This document shows, in pieces, positions 19,699 through 28,789 of a DNA stretch of 64,000 nucleotides (its first letter is position 1; each line of letters opens with the position of its first letter). Under the pieces are notes generated by a model that was not told where the DNA came from, searched no databases, and worked only from the letters and a program-made list of their open reading frames with translations. The DNA is taken from the NCBI RefSeq assembly GCF_000473145.1, contig NZ_KI421500.1, positions 620,225 to 684,224 of the forward strand, read 5' to 3'. A program made the translations under genes and the position numbers. Source of the DNA: Leisingera daeponensis DSM 23529. Lineage in GTDB: Bacteria; Pseudomonadota; Alphaproteobacteria; Rhodobacterales; Rhodobacteraceae.

Positions 19699-20160
19699 TT
19701 AGCGGCGCTTGGGTTCGCCGCGGTCTTCGTCCTCATCCGCCGCGTCATCGCCGTGATCTGCGGCGCGGGCGCGGTCATCCATGAACTGGTCGAACTCGGC
19801 CTTGTCCTTGGCGTCGCGCAGGCGCTCCAGGAAGGCTTCGAAGTCATGCTGCTCCTGTTCCAGGCGGCGCAGCGTGTCGGCCTTGTAGGCATCAAAGGCG
19901 CTGTTGCCCGAGGGTTTCATCGCCGAGAAGCCGTGGCGTGCCCAGGTCTTGCTTTGGTGGCTGCAGGAGAATTTGCTGAACATGCGTTTGCTCCAGATCA
20001 TGTAGAAGAGAAGGGCCAGACCGACCGGCCAGAAGAACACGAAGCCAAGCACCATGGCGGCAATCCAGGCGCCTTTGCCCTTGCTGTCCAGCCAGGCTTC
20101 GCTGCGGGAAAACCAGCCCTGCACCGGTGTGTGGCGGGCGGTCGGGGTGAAACTCGTCAT
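19699..20160 (-). CDS. DUF2852-type membrane protein
   Basis: Predicted 153-residue protein. Residues about 30-58 (KGAWIAAMVLGFVFFWPVGL and onward) form one or two membrane spans, followed by a basic, coiled-coil-prone region (FDAYKADTLRRLEQEQHDFE, about residues 88-125) and an acidic, lysine/arginine-ended tail that is probably disordered. This layout matches the DUF2852 family of alphaproteobacteria, which has no assigned function. The gene is divergent from glnE, and two copies of a palindromic site lie between them (20185-20262), close to its start. Confidence 0.85.
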   Translation of the reverse strand: MTSFTPTARHTPVQGWFSRSEAWLDSKGKGAWIAAMVLGFVFFWPVGLALLFYMIWSKRMFSKFSCSHQSKTWARHGFSAMKPSGNSAFDAYKADTLRRLEQEQHDFEAFLERLRDAKDKAEFDQFMDDRARAADHGDDAADEDEDRGEPKRR

Positions 20161-20184
20161 CGGGGTCCTCCAGGTTTCGGGTGT

Positions 20185-20262
20185 ATGTAAATCCCTTTCA
20201 CATCACTGCATATCGGAAGCCGCGGCGGGGGTTTCAAGCCCGTATGTGAATCTTTTTCACAT
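20185..20262. promoter_or_regulatory. Paired palindromic operator-like sites upstream of DUF2852/glnE
   Basis: Two 19-bp sites, ATGTAAA-TCCCT-TTCACAT at 20185-20203 and ATGTGAA-TCTTT-TTCACAT at 20244-20262, share the pattern ATGTRAA-N5-TTCACAT and are 59 bp apart in a divergent promoter region. The half-sites resemble CRP-type TGTGA/TCACA but with N7 spacing instead of N6, so the cognate factor is unclear. Confidence 0.65.
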
Positions 20263-20327
20263 GGTCCCCGCCCGGCGCGTCATTTCGGCCATTGACGCGG
20301 CGGTGGCGCAGGAACAGTGTCGGGAGC

Positions 20328-23132
20328 ATGACGACCGCCCTGCAGATCACCCGCCTTCCCCGTCCCTTTGACCCTCATCTAGGCGCCGAGGCGCGCGCGC
20401 TGGTGCCCGCCCTGTCCGGCGATCTGGCCGATCTGGTGGCCGGGGCCTGCGGCTCCAGCCCCTATCTCACGGAACTCACCGCGCGGGAGGCGGACTGGCT
20501 GCCGGAGGCGCTGCAGGACCCCGGCGCGGCGCTTCAGGCCGTTCTGGCGGACTGCCGAGCGCTGGAGGGCGTGCAGCTGAAGCCCGGCCTGCGCCAGGCG
20601 AAAAGGCGGCTGGCGCTGCTGACCGCGCTTTGCGACCTCAGCGGCGGCTGGAGCCTGGAGCAGGTGACCGGCGCGCTGACCGATTTCGGGGCGCTCTGCG
20701 CAGATGTGGCCATCAAGTCGGAAATCGCCAATCTGATCCGCCGCAGGAAACTGCCGGGCCTGACGGAGGATGACATCGCGACCGCGGGCGGCCTCTCCAT
20801 TCTGGCGATGGGCAAGATGGGCGCGCATGAGCTGAACTACAGCTCCGACATCGATCTGATCTGCCTGTTCGACGAAACCCGGTTCGACCCGGATGATTTC
20901 TATGAGGCGCGCCAGGGCATGGTGCGCGCGACGAAGAACATGTGCGCCGCGCTCAGCGACCGCACCGGCGACGGCTATGTGTTCCGCACCGACCTGCGGC
21001 TGCGCCCGGACCCGGCAGTCACGCCCGTCTGCCTGGCGATGGAGGCGGCGGAGCGCTACTACGAGAGCCTTGGCCGCACCTGGGAGCGCGCCGCCTATAT
21101 CAAGGCGCGCCCCTGTGCCGGCGATATTGCTGCGGGGGAGCGGTTCCTGCACACGTTGCGGCCCTTTGTCTGGCGGCGGCACCTGGATTTCGCCGCCATC
21201 CAGGACGCCCATGACATCCGCTTGCGCATCCGGGAAAGCAAGGGCACCGGCGGCGCGCTGAGCGTGCCGGGGCACGACATGAAACTGGGCCGCGGCGGCA
21301 TCCGCGAGATCGAATTCTTCACCCAGACCCGGCAGCTCATCGCGGGCGGGCGCGATGAATCGCTGCGCCTGCGCGGCACTGTCGAGGGGCTGGCGGCGCT
21401 GGCGGACAAGGGCTGGGTGCCGCAGGACGCGGCAGAGCAGCTGGCCGCGCATTACCGCGCTCACCGCGAGGTCGAGCACCGGATCCAGATGGTGCATGAC
21501 GCCCAGACCCACCGGATGCCGAAATCCGAGGACGGCATCGCCCGCATCGCCTGCCTGATGGACCGCGACCCGGAACCGCTGATGGCGGAAATAAAGGAGC
21601 GCCTGGAACAGGTGCACGCGCTGACCGAAGGGTTCTTCTCCGGGGGCGCCGCCCCGCGGCCCGCGGCGCTGCCCGAGGAAACGGCAGAGCTTGACGGCGC
21701 CGTCATCGCCCGCTGGCCGACCTACCCGGCGCTGCGCTCCGCCCGCGGTGCGCAGATCTTCGAACGGCTCAAGCCGGAGCTGCTGGCCCGCGTTGCCAGA
21801 ACCGCCAAGCCGGGCGAAACCCTGCTGGCGCTCGATGGCTTCCTGGCCGGGCTGCCTGCCGGGGTGCAGCTGTTTTCGCTGTTTGGCGCCAATCCGCAGC
21901 TGATTGACCTGCTGATCGACATTGCCGGCACCTCCCGCGAGCTTGCCAGCTTTCTGTCGCGCAACTCCGCCGTGTTCGATGCAGTGATCGGCGGGGCCTT
22001 CTTTGACCCATGGCCCGGCGCCGCCCGGCTGAAGGCCGAGCTGGCCCGCCGGCTGGCCCTGGAAGGCGACTACGAAGCCCGGCTCGACGCCACCCGCCGC
22101 TGGAGCAAGGAGTGGCACTTCCGCATCGGGGTCCATCACTTGCGCGGGCTGATCGACGGCCAGCAGGCCGGGGCGCAATACGCCGAACTGGCCGAAGTGG
22201 TGATCGCCGGGATCACCCCGGAAGTGGTGGATCACTTCGCCCGCAAGCACGGCCCCGCGCCGGGCCGCGGCGCGGCGGTGCTGGCGATGGGCTCGCTTGG
22301 CGCCGGGCAGATCCATGCGCAATCCGACCTCGACATCATCGTGATCTACGACCCCGGCACGGCGGAGATGTCGGAGGGCAAGCGCCCGCTGGCCACGCGC
22401 CCTTATTACGCCCGTCTCACCCAGGCCTTTGTCACCGCGCTGTCGGCGCCGATGTCGCAGGGCCGCCTCTATGAGGTCGACATGCGGCTGCGCCCCTCTG
22501 GCACACAAGGGCCAGTGGCGGTCAGCCTGGCGGGTTTCACCCTCTACCAGCAGAACGAGGCCTGGGTGTGGGAGCATCTGGCGCTGACCCGCGCCCGGGT
22601 GGTCGCCGGAGAGGCCAGCCTGGCCGCAGAGATCGAGGATTTCCGTGCGGGCCTCCTGGCGCAGCCGAGGCAGCGCGGCGAGGTGCTGCAGGAGGTGGCG
22701 CAGATGCGCGCGCGGCTTGCTGCCGCCAAGACGCCGGCGGGGGTCTGGGATGCCAAGAACGGGCCCGGGCGGATGATGGATGTGGAGCTGATCTCACAGG
22801 CGGGCGCGCTGACCTCCGGCTCCGGCGCGCGCGATGTGGCCGCGGGCCTGGCGGGGGCTGTCGCTGCCGGATGGCTGAATGACGCGGATGCGGAATACCT
22901 CGGTGCCAGTTACCGGCTATTCTGGTCGGTGCAATGCGCGGCGCGGCTGCTCTCCGGCAAGGTCATCGAGGCCGATGACATCGGCGAGGGCGGGGCGCAG
23001 TTCCTCTGCCGCACCACCGGCTATGCCCGGCTCGATGCGCTGGAGCAGGAGCTGCAGGCCCGCTACACCGGCTGCGCTGCGATCATAGCGGACGCCGTGC
23101 AAGGGGAAGGAACGGATGAAGGGCAGCAGTGA
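20328..23132 (+). CDS. glnE: Glutamine synthetase adenylyltransferase/deadenylase
   Basis: Predicted 934-residue bifunctional enzyme that adenylylates glutamine synthetase when nitrogen is plentiful and removes AMP when it is scarce, under PII control. Two nucleotidyltransferase domains are evident: LAMGKMGAHELNYSSDIDLI (about residues 158-177) with the SDID metal site, and LAMGSLGAGQIHAQSDLDII (about 651-670) with SDLD. Each is followed by a GlnD-type PII-uridylyltransferase helical region. ATG 20328 follows GGGAG; the frame is open to 20292. The 3' end overlaps the next small gene by 17 bases. Confidence 0.96.
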   Translation: MTTALQITRLPRPFDPHLGAEARALVPALSGDLADLVAGACGSSPYLTELTAREADWLPEALQDPGAALQAVLADCRALEGVQLKPGLRQAKRRLALLTALCDLSGGWSLEQVTGALTDFGALCADVAIKSEIANLIRRRKLPGLTEDDIATAGGLSILAMGKMGAHELNYSSDIDLICLFDETRFDPDDFYEARQGMVRATKNMCAALSDRTGDGYVFRTDLRLRPDPAVTPVCLAMEAAERYYESLGRTWERAAYIKARPCAGDIAAGERFLHTLRPFVWRRHLDFAAIQDAHDIRLRIRESKGTGGALSVPGHDMKLGRGGIREIEFFTQTRQLIAGGRDESLRLRGTVEGLAALADKGWVPQDAAEQLAAHYRAHREVEHRIQMVHDAQTHRMPKSEDGIARIACLMDRDPEPLMAEIKERLEQVHALTEGFFSGGAAPRPAALPEETAELDGAVIARWPTYPALRSARGAQIFERLKPELLARVARTAKPGETLLALDGFLAGLPAGVQLFSLFGANPQLIDLLIDIAGTSRELASFLSRNSAVFDAVIGGAFFDPWPGAARLKAELARRLALEGDYEARLDATRRWSKEWHFRIGVHHLRGLIDGQQAGAQYAELAEVVIAGITPEVVDHFARKHGPAPGRGAAVLAMGSLGAGQIHAQSDLDIIVIYDPGTAEMSEGKRPLATRPYYARLTQAFVTALSAPMSQGRLYEVDMRLRPSGTQGPVAVSLAGFTLYQQNEAWVWEHLALTRARVVAGEASLAAEIEDFRAGLLAQPRQRGEVLQEVAQMRARLAAAKTPAGVWDAKNGPGRMMDVELISQAGALTSGSGARDVAAGLAGAVAAGWLNDADAEYLGASYRLFWSVQCAARLLSGKVIEADDIGEGGAQFLCRTTGYARLDALEQELQARYTGCAAIIADAVQGEGTDEGQQ

Positions 23133-23385
23133 ACACGACCCGCGCGGTCTGATCTACGAATCCTACCGGATCGACGGCATCACCGGCGCGCAATGCCGCA
23201 GTATCTTCTTCGACTGGGCGCTTGGCATGGACGCCGCCCGCGACAGCCCAGCCGATATTCAGGCGCTGCTGGAGCTATACGGCAAGGACCAGCCGGACCA
23301 CCCGATGACGGCGGTGCTGCGCGATGGCCTGCAGGGCGCGGAAAAGCCGCGCCGCCGCGGCGGCTGGCGCTCGCGCGAGCGGTGA
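23116..23385 (+). CDS. Conserved small hypothetical protein after glnE
   Basis: Predicted 89-residue soluble protein with AGGGGAAGGAACGG before its ATG, which lies inside the glnE 3' end. The body (LIYESYRIDGITGAQCRSIF then FDWALGM) looks like a compact helical domain with one cysteine, followed by an arginine-rich tail. I recall similar proteins next to glnE in other Rhodobacteraceae, but no function is known to me. The overlap implies translational coupling with glnE, so a role in nitrogen control is possible but speculative. Confidence 0.7.
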   Translation: MKGSSEHDPRGLIYESYRIDGITGAQCRSIFFDWALGMDAARDSPADIQALLELYGKDQPDHPMTAVLRDGLQGAEKPRRRGGWRSRER

Positions 23386-23482
23386 CGGACCCGCGCCAGG
23401 GCGCCAGCCTGCGCGCCGGTTCTGCGGCGCCGGGGCCAAACGGCCTCTTTCCCTGTTTCAGGGTTACGGATATGAGGGGGCC

Positions 23483-24697
23483 ATGACAGCCTCCCCTGAT
23501 GCGCTCCAGCGCCCCCGCGTGAAAATGAAGCCCAAGTCCAACGCCCGCGCCATCCGGCACGGGTTTCCCTGGGTTTATGCCAACGAACTGGTGACCGACC
23601 GCCGCACCCGCAAGCTGGTGCCGGGCACGCTGGCGGTGCTGGAGGATGAGGCGCAGCGCCCGCTGGGTCTGGTCTCGGTCAACCCCGAAAGCAAGATCAT
23701 TGCCCGGATGCTCGACCGCGACCCGGAAGCGGTGATCAATCAGGCCTGGTTCGCAGACCGCCTGTCCAGCGCGCAGGAGATGCGCGAGCGCCTGTATGAC
23801 GCGCCCTTCTACCGGCTGGTCCACGCGGAATCCGACGGGCTGCCCGGCGTGGTGATCGACCGTTTCGGCGCAGCCTGCGTGGTGCAGCCCAACGCCGCCT
23901 GGGCCGAAGCGCATCTGGACATGCTCACCGCCGCACTCGCCGAGGTGACAGGCGCCGAGCTTATCCTGAAAAACGCCTCCGGCCGCACCCGCTCCCTGGA
24001 AGGGCTGGACGATCAGAACCAGACCCTGCGGGGCGAGGCCCCCGCCGCGCCGGTGCCGGTCCGGATGAACGGCGCCACCTATATGGCTGATCTCACCGGC
24101 GGCCAGAAAACCGGCCTGTTCTTCGACCAGCGCGAAAACCACGCCTTCGCGGCGCGGCTGACCGCGCCGGGCGCCCGGGTGCTGGATGTATTCTCCCACG
24201 TCGGCGGCTTCGGCCTGGCCATGCTGGCAGGCGGGGCAGGGCAGGCGACTTGCGTGGACGGCTCTGCGGCTGCGCTGGAACTGGCTGCCCAAGGCGCCGA
24301 GGCCGGCGGTTTCAAGGACAAGTTCACCGCCCGCCAGGGCGACGCCTTCGATGTGCTCACGGCGCTGGTGGAAGAGGGCGAAAGCTTCGACGTTGTGATC
24401 TGCGACCCGCCTGCCTTTGCCCCCTCGAAACAGGCGCTGGAAGCGGGCCTGCGCGCCTATGAACGCGTTGCCAAACTGGCGGCCCCCTTGGTGAAACCCG
24501 GCGGCTACCTCGGCCTCTGCTCCTGCTCGCACGCCGCCGATCTCGCCAGGTTCCGCAACTCTTCCGCCCGCGGCATCGGCAAGGCGGGCCGCCGCGGCCA
24601 GCTCATTCACACCGGCTATGCAGGCCCCGACCACCCGCAGCTGCCGCAGCTGGCGGAAAGCGGCTATCTGAAGGCCGTGTTCTTCCGGCTGGACTGA
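23483..24697 (+). CDS. rlmI: RlmI-like 23S rRNA cytosine-C5 methyltransferase
   Basis: Predicted 404-residue SAM-dependent methylase. The N-terminal PUA domain spans about residues 8-85 (RAIRHGFPWVYANEL), then an EEHEE-like linker and the Rossmann methylase: DVFSHVGGFGLAMLAGGA is motif I, CDPPAFAPSK motif IV, and LCSCSHAADLARF a cysteine-containing motif VI. E. coli RlmI modifies C1962 of 23S rRNA; orthology is likely but the exact target is inferred. ATG 23483 follows GAGGGGG. The PIN gene starts 7 bases after the stop, suggesting one transcript. Confidence 0.88.
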   Translation: MTASPDALQRPRVKMKPKSNARAIRHGFPWVYANELVTDRRTRKLVPGTLAVLEDEAQRPLGLVSVNPESKIIARMLDRDPEAVINQAWFADRLSSAQEMRERLYDAPFYRLVHAESDGLPGVVIDRFGAACVVQPNAAWAEAHLDMLTAALAEVTGAELILKNASGRTRSLEGLDDQNQTLRGEAPAAPVPVRMNGATYMADLTGGQKTGLFFDQRENHAFAARLTAPGARVLDVFSHVGGFGLAMLAGGAGQATCVDGSAAALELAAQGAEAGGFKDKFTARQGDAFDVLTALVEEGESFDVVICDPPAFAPSKQALEAGLRAYERVAKLAAPLVKPGGYLGLCSCSHAADLARFRNSSARGIGKAGRRGQLIHTGYAGPDHPQLPQLAESGYLKAVFFRLD

Positions 24698-24703
24698 TCT
24701 GCG

Positions 24704-25246
24704 GTGAAGCTGCTCCTCGACACTTGCGTCCTCTACCCGACGGTGATGCGGGAAATGCTCCTGGGCGCGGCGCGCCTGGGCCATTTCACCCCGCTCTGGT
24801 CCGCCCGGATCCTGGGCGAATGGGAGCGCGCGGCGCTGAAGCTCGGCCCCGAAGGCGCGGCGCAGGCCAAGGCAGAGACAGCGCTGACCCGCGCGCGCTG
24901 GCCCGGGGCCGAAGTCGCCCCCGCCCCGGGGATCGAGGCGCGCCTCTGGCTGCCGGACAGCGCCGACGTTCATGTTCTGGCCGCCGCCATCGCAGGCCAC
25001 GCCGACGCCATCGTGACGGTCAATACCAAGGACTTCCCCCGCCACACCCTGGCAGAGGAAGGGCTGGAGCGCCTCGGCCCGGATGAGCTGCTCTACCGCT
25101 TCTGGCTTGACGACAGCACCGGCATGGACGCGCTCGGTGCGCAAGTGCTGTCTGAGGCCAACCGCCTCTCCGGGGGCAGCTGGGAAATCCGTCCGCTGCT
25201 CAAGAAAGCCCGCCTGCCGCGGCTGGCCAAGGCCCTGGCGGGCTGA
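24704..25246 (+). CDS. PIN-domain putative ribonuclease
   Basis: Predicted 180-residue protein starting with GTG. The PIN fold is supported by LLLDTCVLYPTVMRE (first acidic residue D6), a mid-protein glutamate in RILGEWERA, DSADVHVLAAAIAGHADAIV, and VTVNTKDFPRH, which together supply the acidic metal-binding residues of a Mg-dependent RNase. Many PIN proteins are VapC toxins, but no small antitoxin gene with VapB features precedes it; it is coupled to the rlmI-like gene instead. A housekeeping RNA-processing role therefore fits better than a toxin-antitoxin pair. I recall a similar solitary PIN family in Rhodobacter. Confidence 0.8.
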   Translation: MKLLLDTCVLYPTVMREMLLGAARLGHFTPLWSARILGEWERAALKLGPEGAAQAKAETALTRARWPGAEVAPAPGIEARLWLPDSADVHVLAAAIAGHADAIVTVNTKDFPRHTLAEEGLERLGPDELLYRFWLDDSTGMDALGAQVLSEANRLSGGSWEIRPLLKKARLPRLAKALAG

Positions 25247-25252
25247 CCGGTG

Positions 25253-25279
25253 TTTCATCTTTCCTGAAATACTCCGGGG
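25253..25279 (-). repeat. Recurrent 3'-flank motif, copy 1 (minus orientation)
   Basis: On the minus strand the bases read CCCCGGAGTATTTCAGGAAA then GATGAAA. The pattern recurs at 17781-17804 and 59728-59748, each time in the DNA immediately beyond a gene end. Confidence 0.6.
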
Positions 25280-25321
25280 AGTTTGAGGGGCCGGCCCCTC
25301 AATCCCGCCCTTGCCGCAGAC

Positions 25322-26008
25322 TCAGCCCCTGGACCATTTCGCTTCCAGCCGCTCCAGCGCGGCGATGCGCTCATCGGTCTTGGGGTGGCTCATCAGCCAG
25401 GCCGGTGCCATGCCGGCGCGCGCCTGCGTCAGCTCTTCCAGCTTGGCAAACAGGCTTTTCTGCGGCGCCAGCCCGATCCCCGCCTTGGTCAGCAGCGCCG
25501 CGGCATATTCATCCGCTTCGTATTCATCGCCGCGCGACAGCCGCGCCGCCAACAGCGAGGTCAGCGCCCCGGCAATCCAGGGGCCGATAAAGGGGATGTA
25601 GCGGCCCAGAATCAGCATCAGCGCCGTGCGCAGCGCATTCTGCCCGGAGAAATCGACCATCCGCTTGCGCGCATGCCCCAGGGCCACATGGCCCAGCTCA
25701 TGCGCAATCACCGTGGCCAGCTCCTCTGCGCTCACCTCGCCATTCTGGTACTTGCGGTAAAAGCCGCGGGTGATGAAGATCCGCCCGTCCGGCGCCGCCA
25801 GCCCGTTGACAGGGTCGACCTCATAGATGTGGACAGGGATACGCGCGATGTTCAGCGCTGCTGCCAGCCGGTCGGTCAGCCGCTTGAGCCGCGGGTCCGC
25901 AAGCTCGGTCGAGCGCTGGTCCAGCTCGCGATTGGTGCGCCAGACGGACATCCGGTACATCACAAGGCCATAAATCACGGCCAGCAGAATTGGCATGAGG
26001 CGCAGCAT
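25322..26008 (-). CDS. M48-family metalloprotease (HtpX-like)
   Basis: Predicted 228-residue membrane-anchored zinc protease. An N-terminal hydrophobic helix (about residues 3-21) is followed by the peptidase domain with HELGH at 103-107 and the third zinc ligand in the DEYEADEYAA segment (about 161-170). Two further hydrophobic stretches near 128-155 could be membrane associated, as in HtpX. Members degrade misfolded membrane proteins or act as periplasmic chaperone-proteases. It is shorter than HtpX (about 290), lacking part of the N-terminal membrane region. It stands alone, convergent with the PIN gene and divergent from the ThrE-like gene. Confidence 0.88.
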   Translation of the reverse strand: MLRLMPILLAVIYGLVMYRMSVWRTNRELDQRSTELADPRLKRLTDRLAAALNIARIPVHIYEVDPVNGLAAPDGRIFITRGFYRKYQNGEVSAEELATVIAHELGHVALGHARKRMVDFSGQNALRTALMLILGRYIPFIGPWIAGALTSLLAARLSRGDEYEADEYAAALLTKAGIGLAPQKSLFAKLEELTQARAGMAPAWLMSHPKTDERIAALERLEAKWSRG

Positions 26009-26168
26009 GCCTCAGATATGGGCCGAAACCGCGCCGCCAGCAAGAGGCAGCGGCCGCGAAGCCTTGCATCCAGCGCAGGCCGCCATGCAAAATCCGCACT
26101 CGCCGCCGCGCGCCGCATCGCTTAAGGGGGCTGGACCCAAGACACCCCAGAACAACGGCATCCGGCAC

Positions 26169-27341
26169 ATGGCACCCCTGTCCCAGCTCCGCAACATCGC
26201 CGACACAGGCGAGACCCTGCACCGCAGCGGCTGTGCGCCCTACAAGATCGAGAAATACCTGCAGTTCTATGCCAGGAAGCAGGGCATCAATGTAATCGTG
26301 CAGGCCACGCCGACCTCGATCTCCTGCCAGTTCCCGGACGAGGACAACCAGTTCATCATCCGCCGCCTGGAACCCGCCCAGATCAACCTCAGCCTGCTGG
26401 CGCGCACCATCATCCGCATCAACGCGGTGGAGGATCCGGGGACCGAGGAGCCGGGCCGTTATCCTGCCTGGCTGATCATGCTGGCCAATATCGCCATTCC
26501 GCCCGCCTTCCTGACCCTGATCGGCAGCGCGCTGACGACGATTGCGCTGTCGGCGGTGCTGGGTTTGCTGGTCTGGCTCTGCCAGCTGTTCTGCCGCGGC
26601 GACCGGGTGATCCTGGTCGAATTCCTCTCGGCGCTGGTCGCGGGGCTGGCGGTCTCGCTGGTCAGCAGCATGGGGGTGGAGGTGCCGGTCTGGGGCACCT
26701 GCATCGCTGCCATCGTGCTGTTCGTGCCGGGTCTGTCGATTGCCAACTCCTTGGAATGCCTTGCCTTCAACGACGTGATCTCCGGGTCCAGCCTGTTTGC
26801 CCAGTCGATCTTCGTGCTGATGAAACTGTTCATCGGCATTTATATCGGCGTCAGCATCGGCGCGGCGCTGTGGGGGGCAACGCCGCAGGTGAAGAATGTG
26901 AACGAAGTCCTGTGGTGGATGCCCTATCTGGCGCTGCCTGCGCTGTCGTTCTCGATCGGCGTGATCTTCAATGCCCGGCTGGTGGATATCGTGCGGGCGC
27001 TGCCCGTCACCGTGCTGGGCATGTGGGGGCCGCTCTACCTCGGCTTCGGCAGCGGCTGGATTGTCGGCACCTGGGTCACCGCCATGTGCATCACCCTTTA
27101 CGGCACCTGGCTTGCCAAGACACTGAACCTCACCGGTGCGATCTACATCGTGCAGGGCATCCTGATCCTGGTCCCCGGCAGCCGGGTGCTGATGAGCGCG
27201 ACGCAGTCGCTGTTCAATGAAACCCTGATGGCGGACGCCAGCATCGGCCTGTCGGCGCTGCTGATGTTCTCGGCCATCGTGGCGGGGCAGGTGACGGCGC
27301 TGGCGCTTTATTCGCAGAAGAACCGCAACCTCGCCAGCTAG
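26169..27341 (+). CDS. ThrE-family threonine/serine exporter
   Basis: Predicted 390-residue transporter with an N-terminal cytoplasmic domain (LRNIADTGETLHRSGCAPYK), then about ten hydrophobic segments from residue 95 on. The two-part layout corresponds to the fused ThrP_1/ThrP_2 domains of ThrE, which exports threonine and serine in corynebacteria; related proteins may carry other substrates. I chose ATG 26169, where the family homology begins; ATG 26085 and 25995 are in frame, but ribosome-binding sites are weak for all. Its stop overlaps that of the convergent HD-GYP gene by four bases. Confidence 0.85.
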   Translation: MAPLSQLRNIADTGETLHRSGCAPYKIEKYLQFYARKQGINVIVQATPTSISCQFPDEDNQFIIRRLEPAQINLSLLARTIIRINAVEDPGTEEPGRYPAWLIMLANIAIPPAFLTLIGSALTTIALSAVLGLLVWLCQLFCRGDRVILVEFLSALVAGLAVSLVSSMGVEVPVWGTCIAAIVLFVPGLSIANSLECLAFNDVISGSSLFAQSIFVLMKLFIGIYIGVSIGAALWGATPQVKNVNEVLWWMPYLALPALSFSIGVIFNARLVDIVRALPVTVLGMWGPLYLGFGSGWIVGTWVTAMCITLYGTWLAKTLNLTGAIYIVQGILILVPGSRVLMSATQSLFNETLMADASIGLSALLMFSAIVAGQVTALALYSQKNRNLAS

Positions 27342-28789
27342 GCGCTGCGCTCAGCGGCCGGCAGCTCCCACGTGCTTTCGGGCAGCCGCGCGTCCGAGGC
27401 CGAGGGCCAGCCGCTGGCGGTCACCGCATCCTGCAGCGCGGCATAGCAGTCCGGGTCGATGGCGGGGCCGGCCATGCCGTCCATGATGGCATAGGTCTTC
27501 TCCAGCGGCATTGCCGCACGGTAGGGGCGTTCGGCGGTCAGCGCGTCAAAGATATCGGCCACTGCCATCACCCGCATCTCCTGCGTCAGCTGGCTGGCAT
27601 CCATTCCGTACGGATAGCCCTTTCCGTCCAGCCGCTCATGATGCGCCGCGCTCACATCCGCAAGCTCCCGGAAGGCGGCAATCCGGCTCAGCACCTCGTG
27701 GCCGAGCACCGGGTGGCGCTTCATCAGGGTAAACTCCTCATCCGTCAGCTTGCCGGGCTTGTCCAGGATGGTGTTGGAAACCCCAAGCTTGCCGATGTCA
27801 TGGAGCAGTGCCCCGCGCACCATCCAGCGGCGCCGTTCGGGGGAGTAGCCCAGCTGGTCGCAGATCAGCCCGGTGTAGCGCGCCACCCGCTGCGAATGGC
27901 CGTGGGTAAAGGGGCTCTTGGCGTCGATCACCAGCGAAAACGCCCGGGCAATCTCATCCAGGTAGTCTTCATCCACGGCATGGATATGCTGCGCCTGCGG
28001 GGTGGCAAACACCTCCGCCTCCAGCCCTGGGTCCTGCAGATCCGCCAGGAAGCCGGGGCGGCGGATCACCGCGGTGAAGACCGGCACAAGATCCGGGTCG
28101 AACCAGCTGCCTGCGCGGGCTTCCAGCTCCGCCGCAGCGGCCTCGGCGCCCGCACTGGCGGCAAAGACGTCGGCCACCTGAGCCATCAGGGCGATGCGGG
28201 CAAACAGCGGGATTGCCGCGCCTTTCAGGCCCTGCGGAAGGCCGCCGCCGTCCCAGTGCTCATCCAGACTGGCGATGCCCTGCGCCACATCCTCGGAGAA
28301 GCGCATCTGCCGGGCGATACTGGCACCGCGGTTGCAGCGGGTCTCTATCAGCTCGCCCGCCAGCTGGTCGTTCCTGGCGATCACATGGCCCAGCGTTTTC
28401 AGCTTCTTGAGCGGGCTGGCCCCCAGCGCGGTGTTGCGCAGCAAAAACTCGATGCCCTGCCGGGAGCCGCGCACCGTCTTGAAGTTCTGTTTGAAGGACA
28501 GATCATCGGTCAGGTACAGCTGGCAGATGCGGGCCGCGTTGGAGCTGCACCCCAGATCCTTCAGCAACAGCGTGAAATAGAGGTCGGAGCGCACCTGCGG
28601 CGGAAGCTCTAGCGCCTGCGCGGCCTGCATCCCGATCCAGCAGCAGCGGACGCAATGGCCCTTGGGCTGGCCTTCGGTCAGATCCAGCGCATGGCTCAGC
28701 GCGCCCAGCAGCTCCCCCAGCCGCAGAATGCCCTGCGGTGCGGAACCGCCGCCCTGGCCGGGACTGGAGATGGGGGGAATATATGTCAT
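27338..28789 (-). CDS. HD-GYP domain phosphohydrolase
   Basis: Predicted 483-residue protein. The C-terminal HD-GYP domain is well conserved: HDIGKLGVSNTILDKPGKL at about residue 328, HPVLGHEVL, HHERLDGKGYPYG at about 381 and VADIFDALTAERPYR. Such domains hydrolyse cyclic-di-GMP to GMP or pGpG. The N-terminal half holds a second, degenerate HD module (LLLKDLGCSSNAARI and LDEHWDGGGLPQGLKG, a GYP-like loop without the full ligand set). This double arrangement suggests a regulatory N-terminal domain. No receiver or PAS domain is present. GAAGG precedes ATG 28789. It overlaps the thrE-like gene tail-to-tail. Confidence 0.88.
   Translation of the reverse strand: MTYIPPISSPGQGGGSAPQGILRLGELLGALSHALDLTEGQPKGHCVRCCWIGMQAAQALELPPQVRSDLYFTLLLKDLGCSSNAARICQLYLTDDLSFKQNFKTVRGSRQGIEFLLRNTALGASPLKKLKTLGHVIARNDQLAGELIETRCNRGASIARQMRFSEDVAQGIASLDEHWDGGGLPQGLKGAAIPLFARIALMAQVADVFAASAGAEAAAAELEARAGSWFDPDLVPVFTAVIRRPGFLADLQDPGLEAEVFATPQAQHIHAVDEDYLDEIARAFSLVIDAKSPFTHGHSQRVARYTGLICDQLGYSPERRRWMVRGALLHDIGKLGVSNTILDKPGKLTDEEFTLMKRHPVLGHEVLSRIAAFRELADVSAAHHERLDGKGYPYGMDASQLTQEMRVMAVADIFDALTAERPYRAAMPLEKTYAIMDGMAGPAIDPDCYAALQDAVTASGWPSASDARLPESTWELPAAERSA

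Noticed and set aside
20185..20262. Assigning the paired sites to CRP/FNR.
   Set aside because: The half-site spacing is N7 for TGTGA/TCACA, and FNR boxes (TTGAT-N4-ATCAA) are absent.
24704..25246. A toxin-antitoxin pair based on the PIN protein.
   Set aside because: No small antitoxin gene precedes it; the upstream gene is an rRNA methylase.
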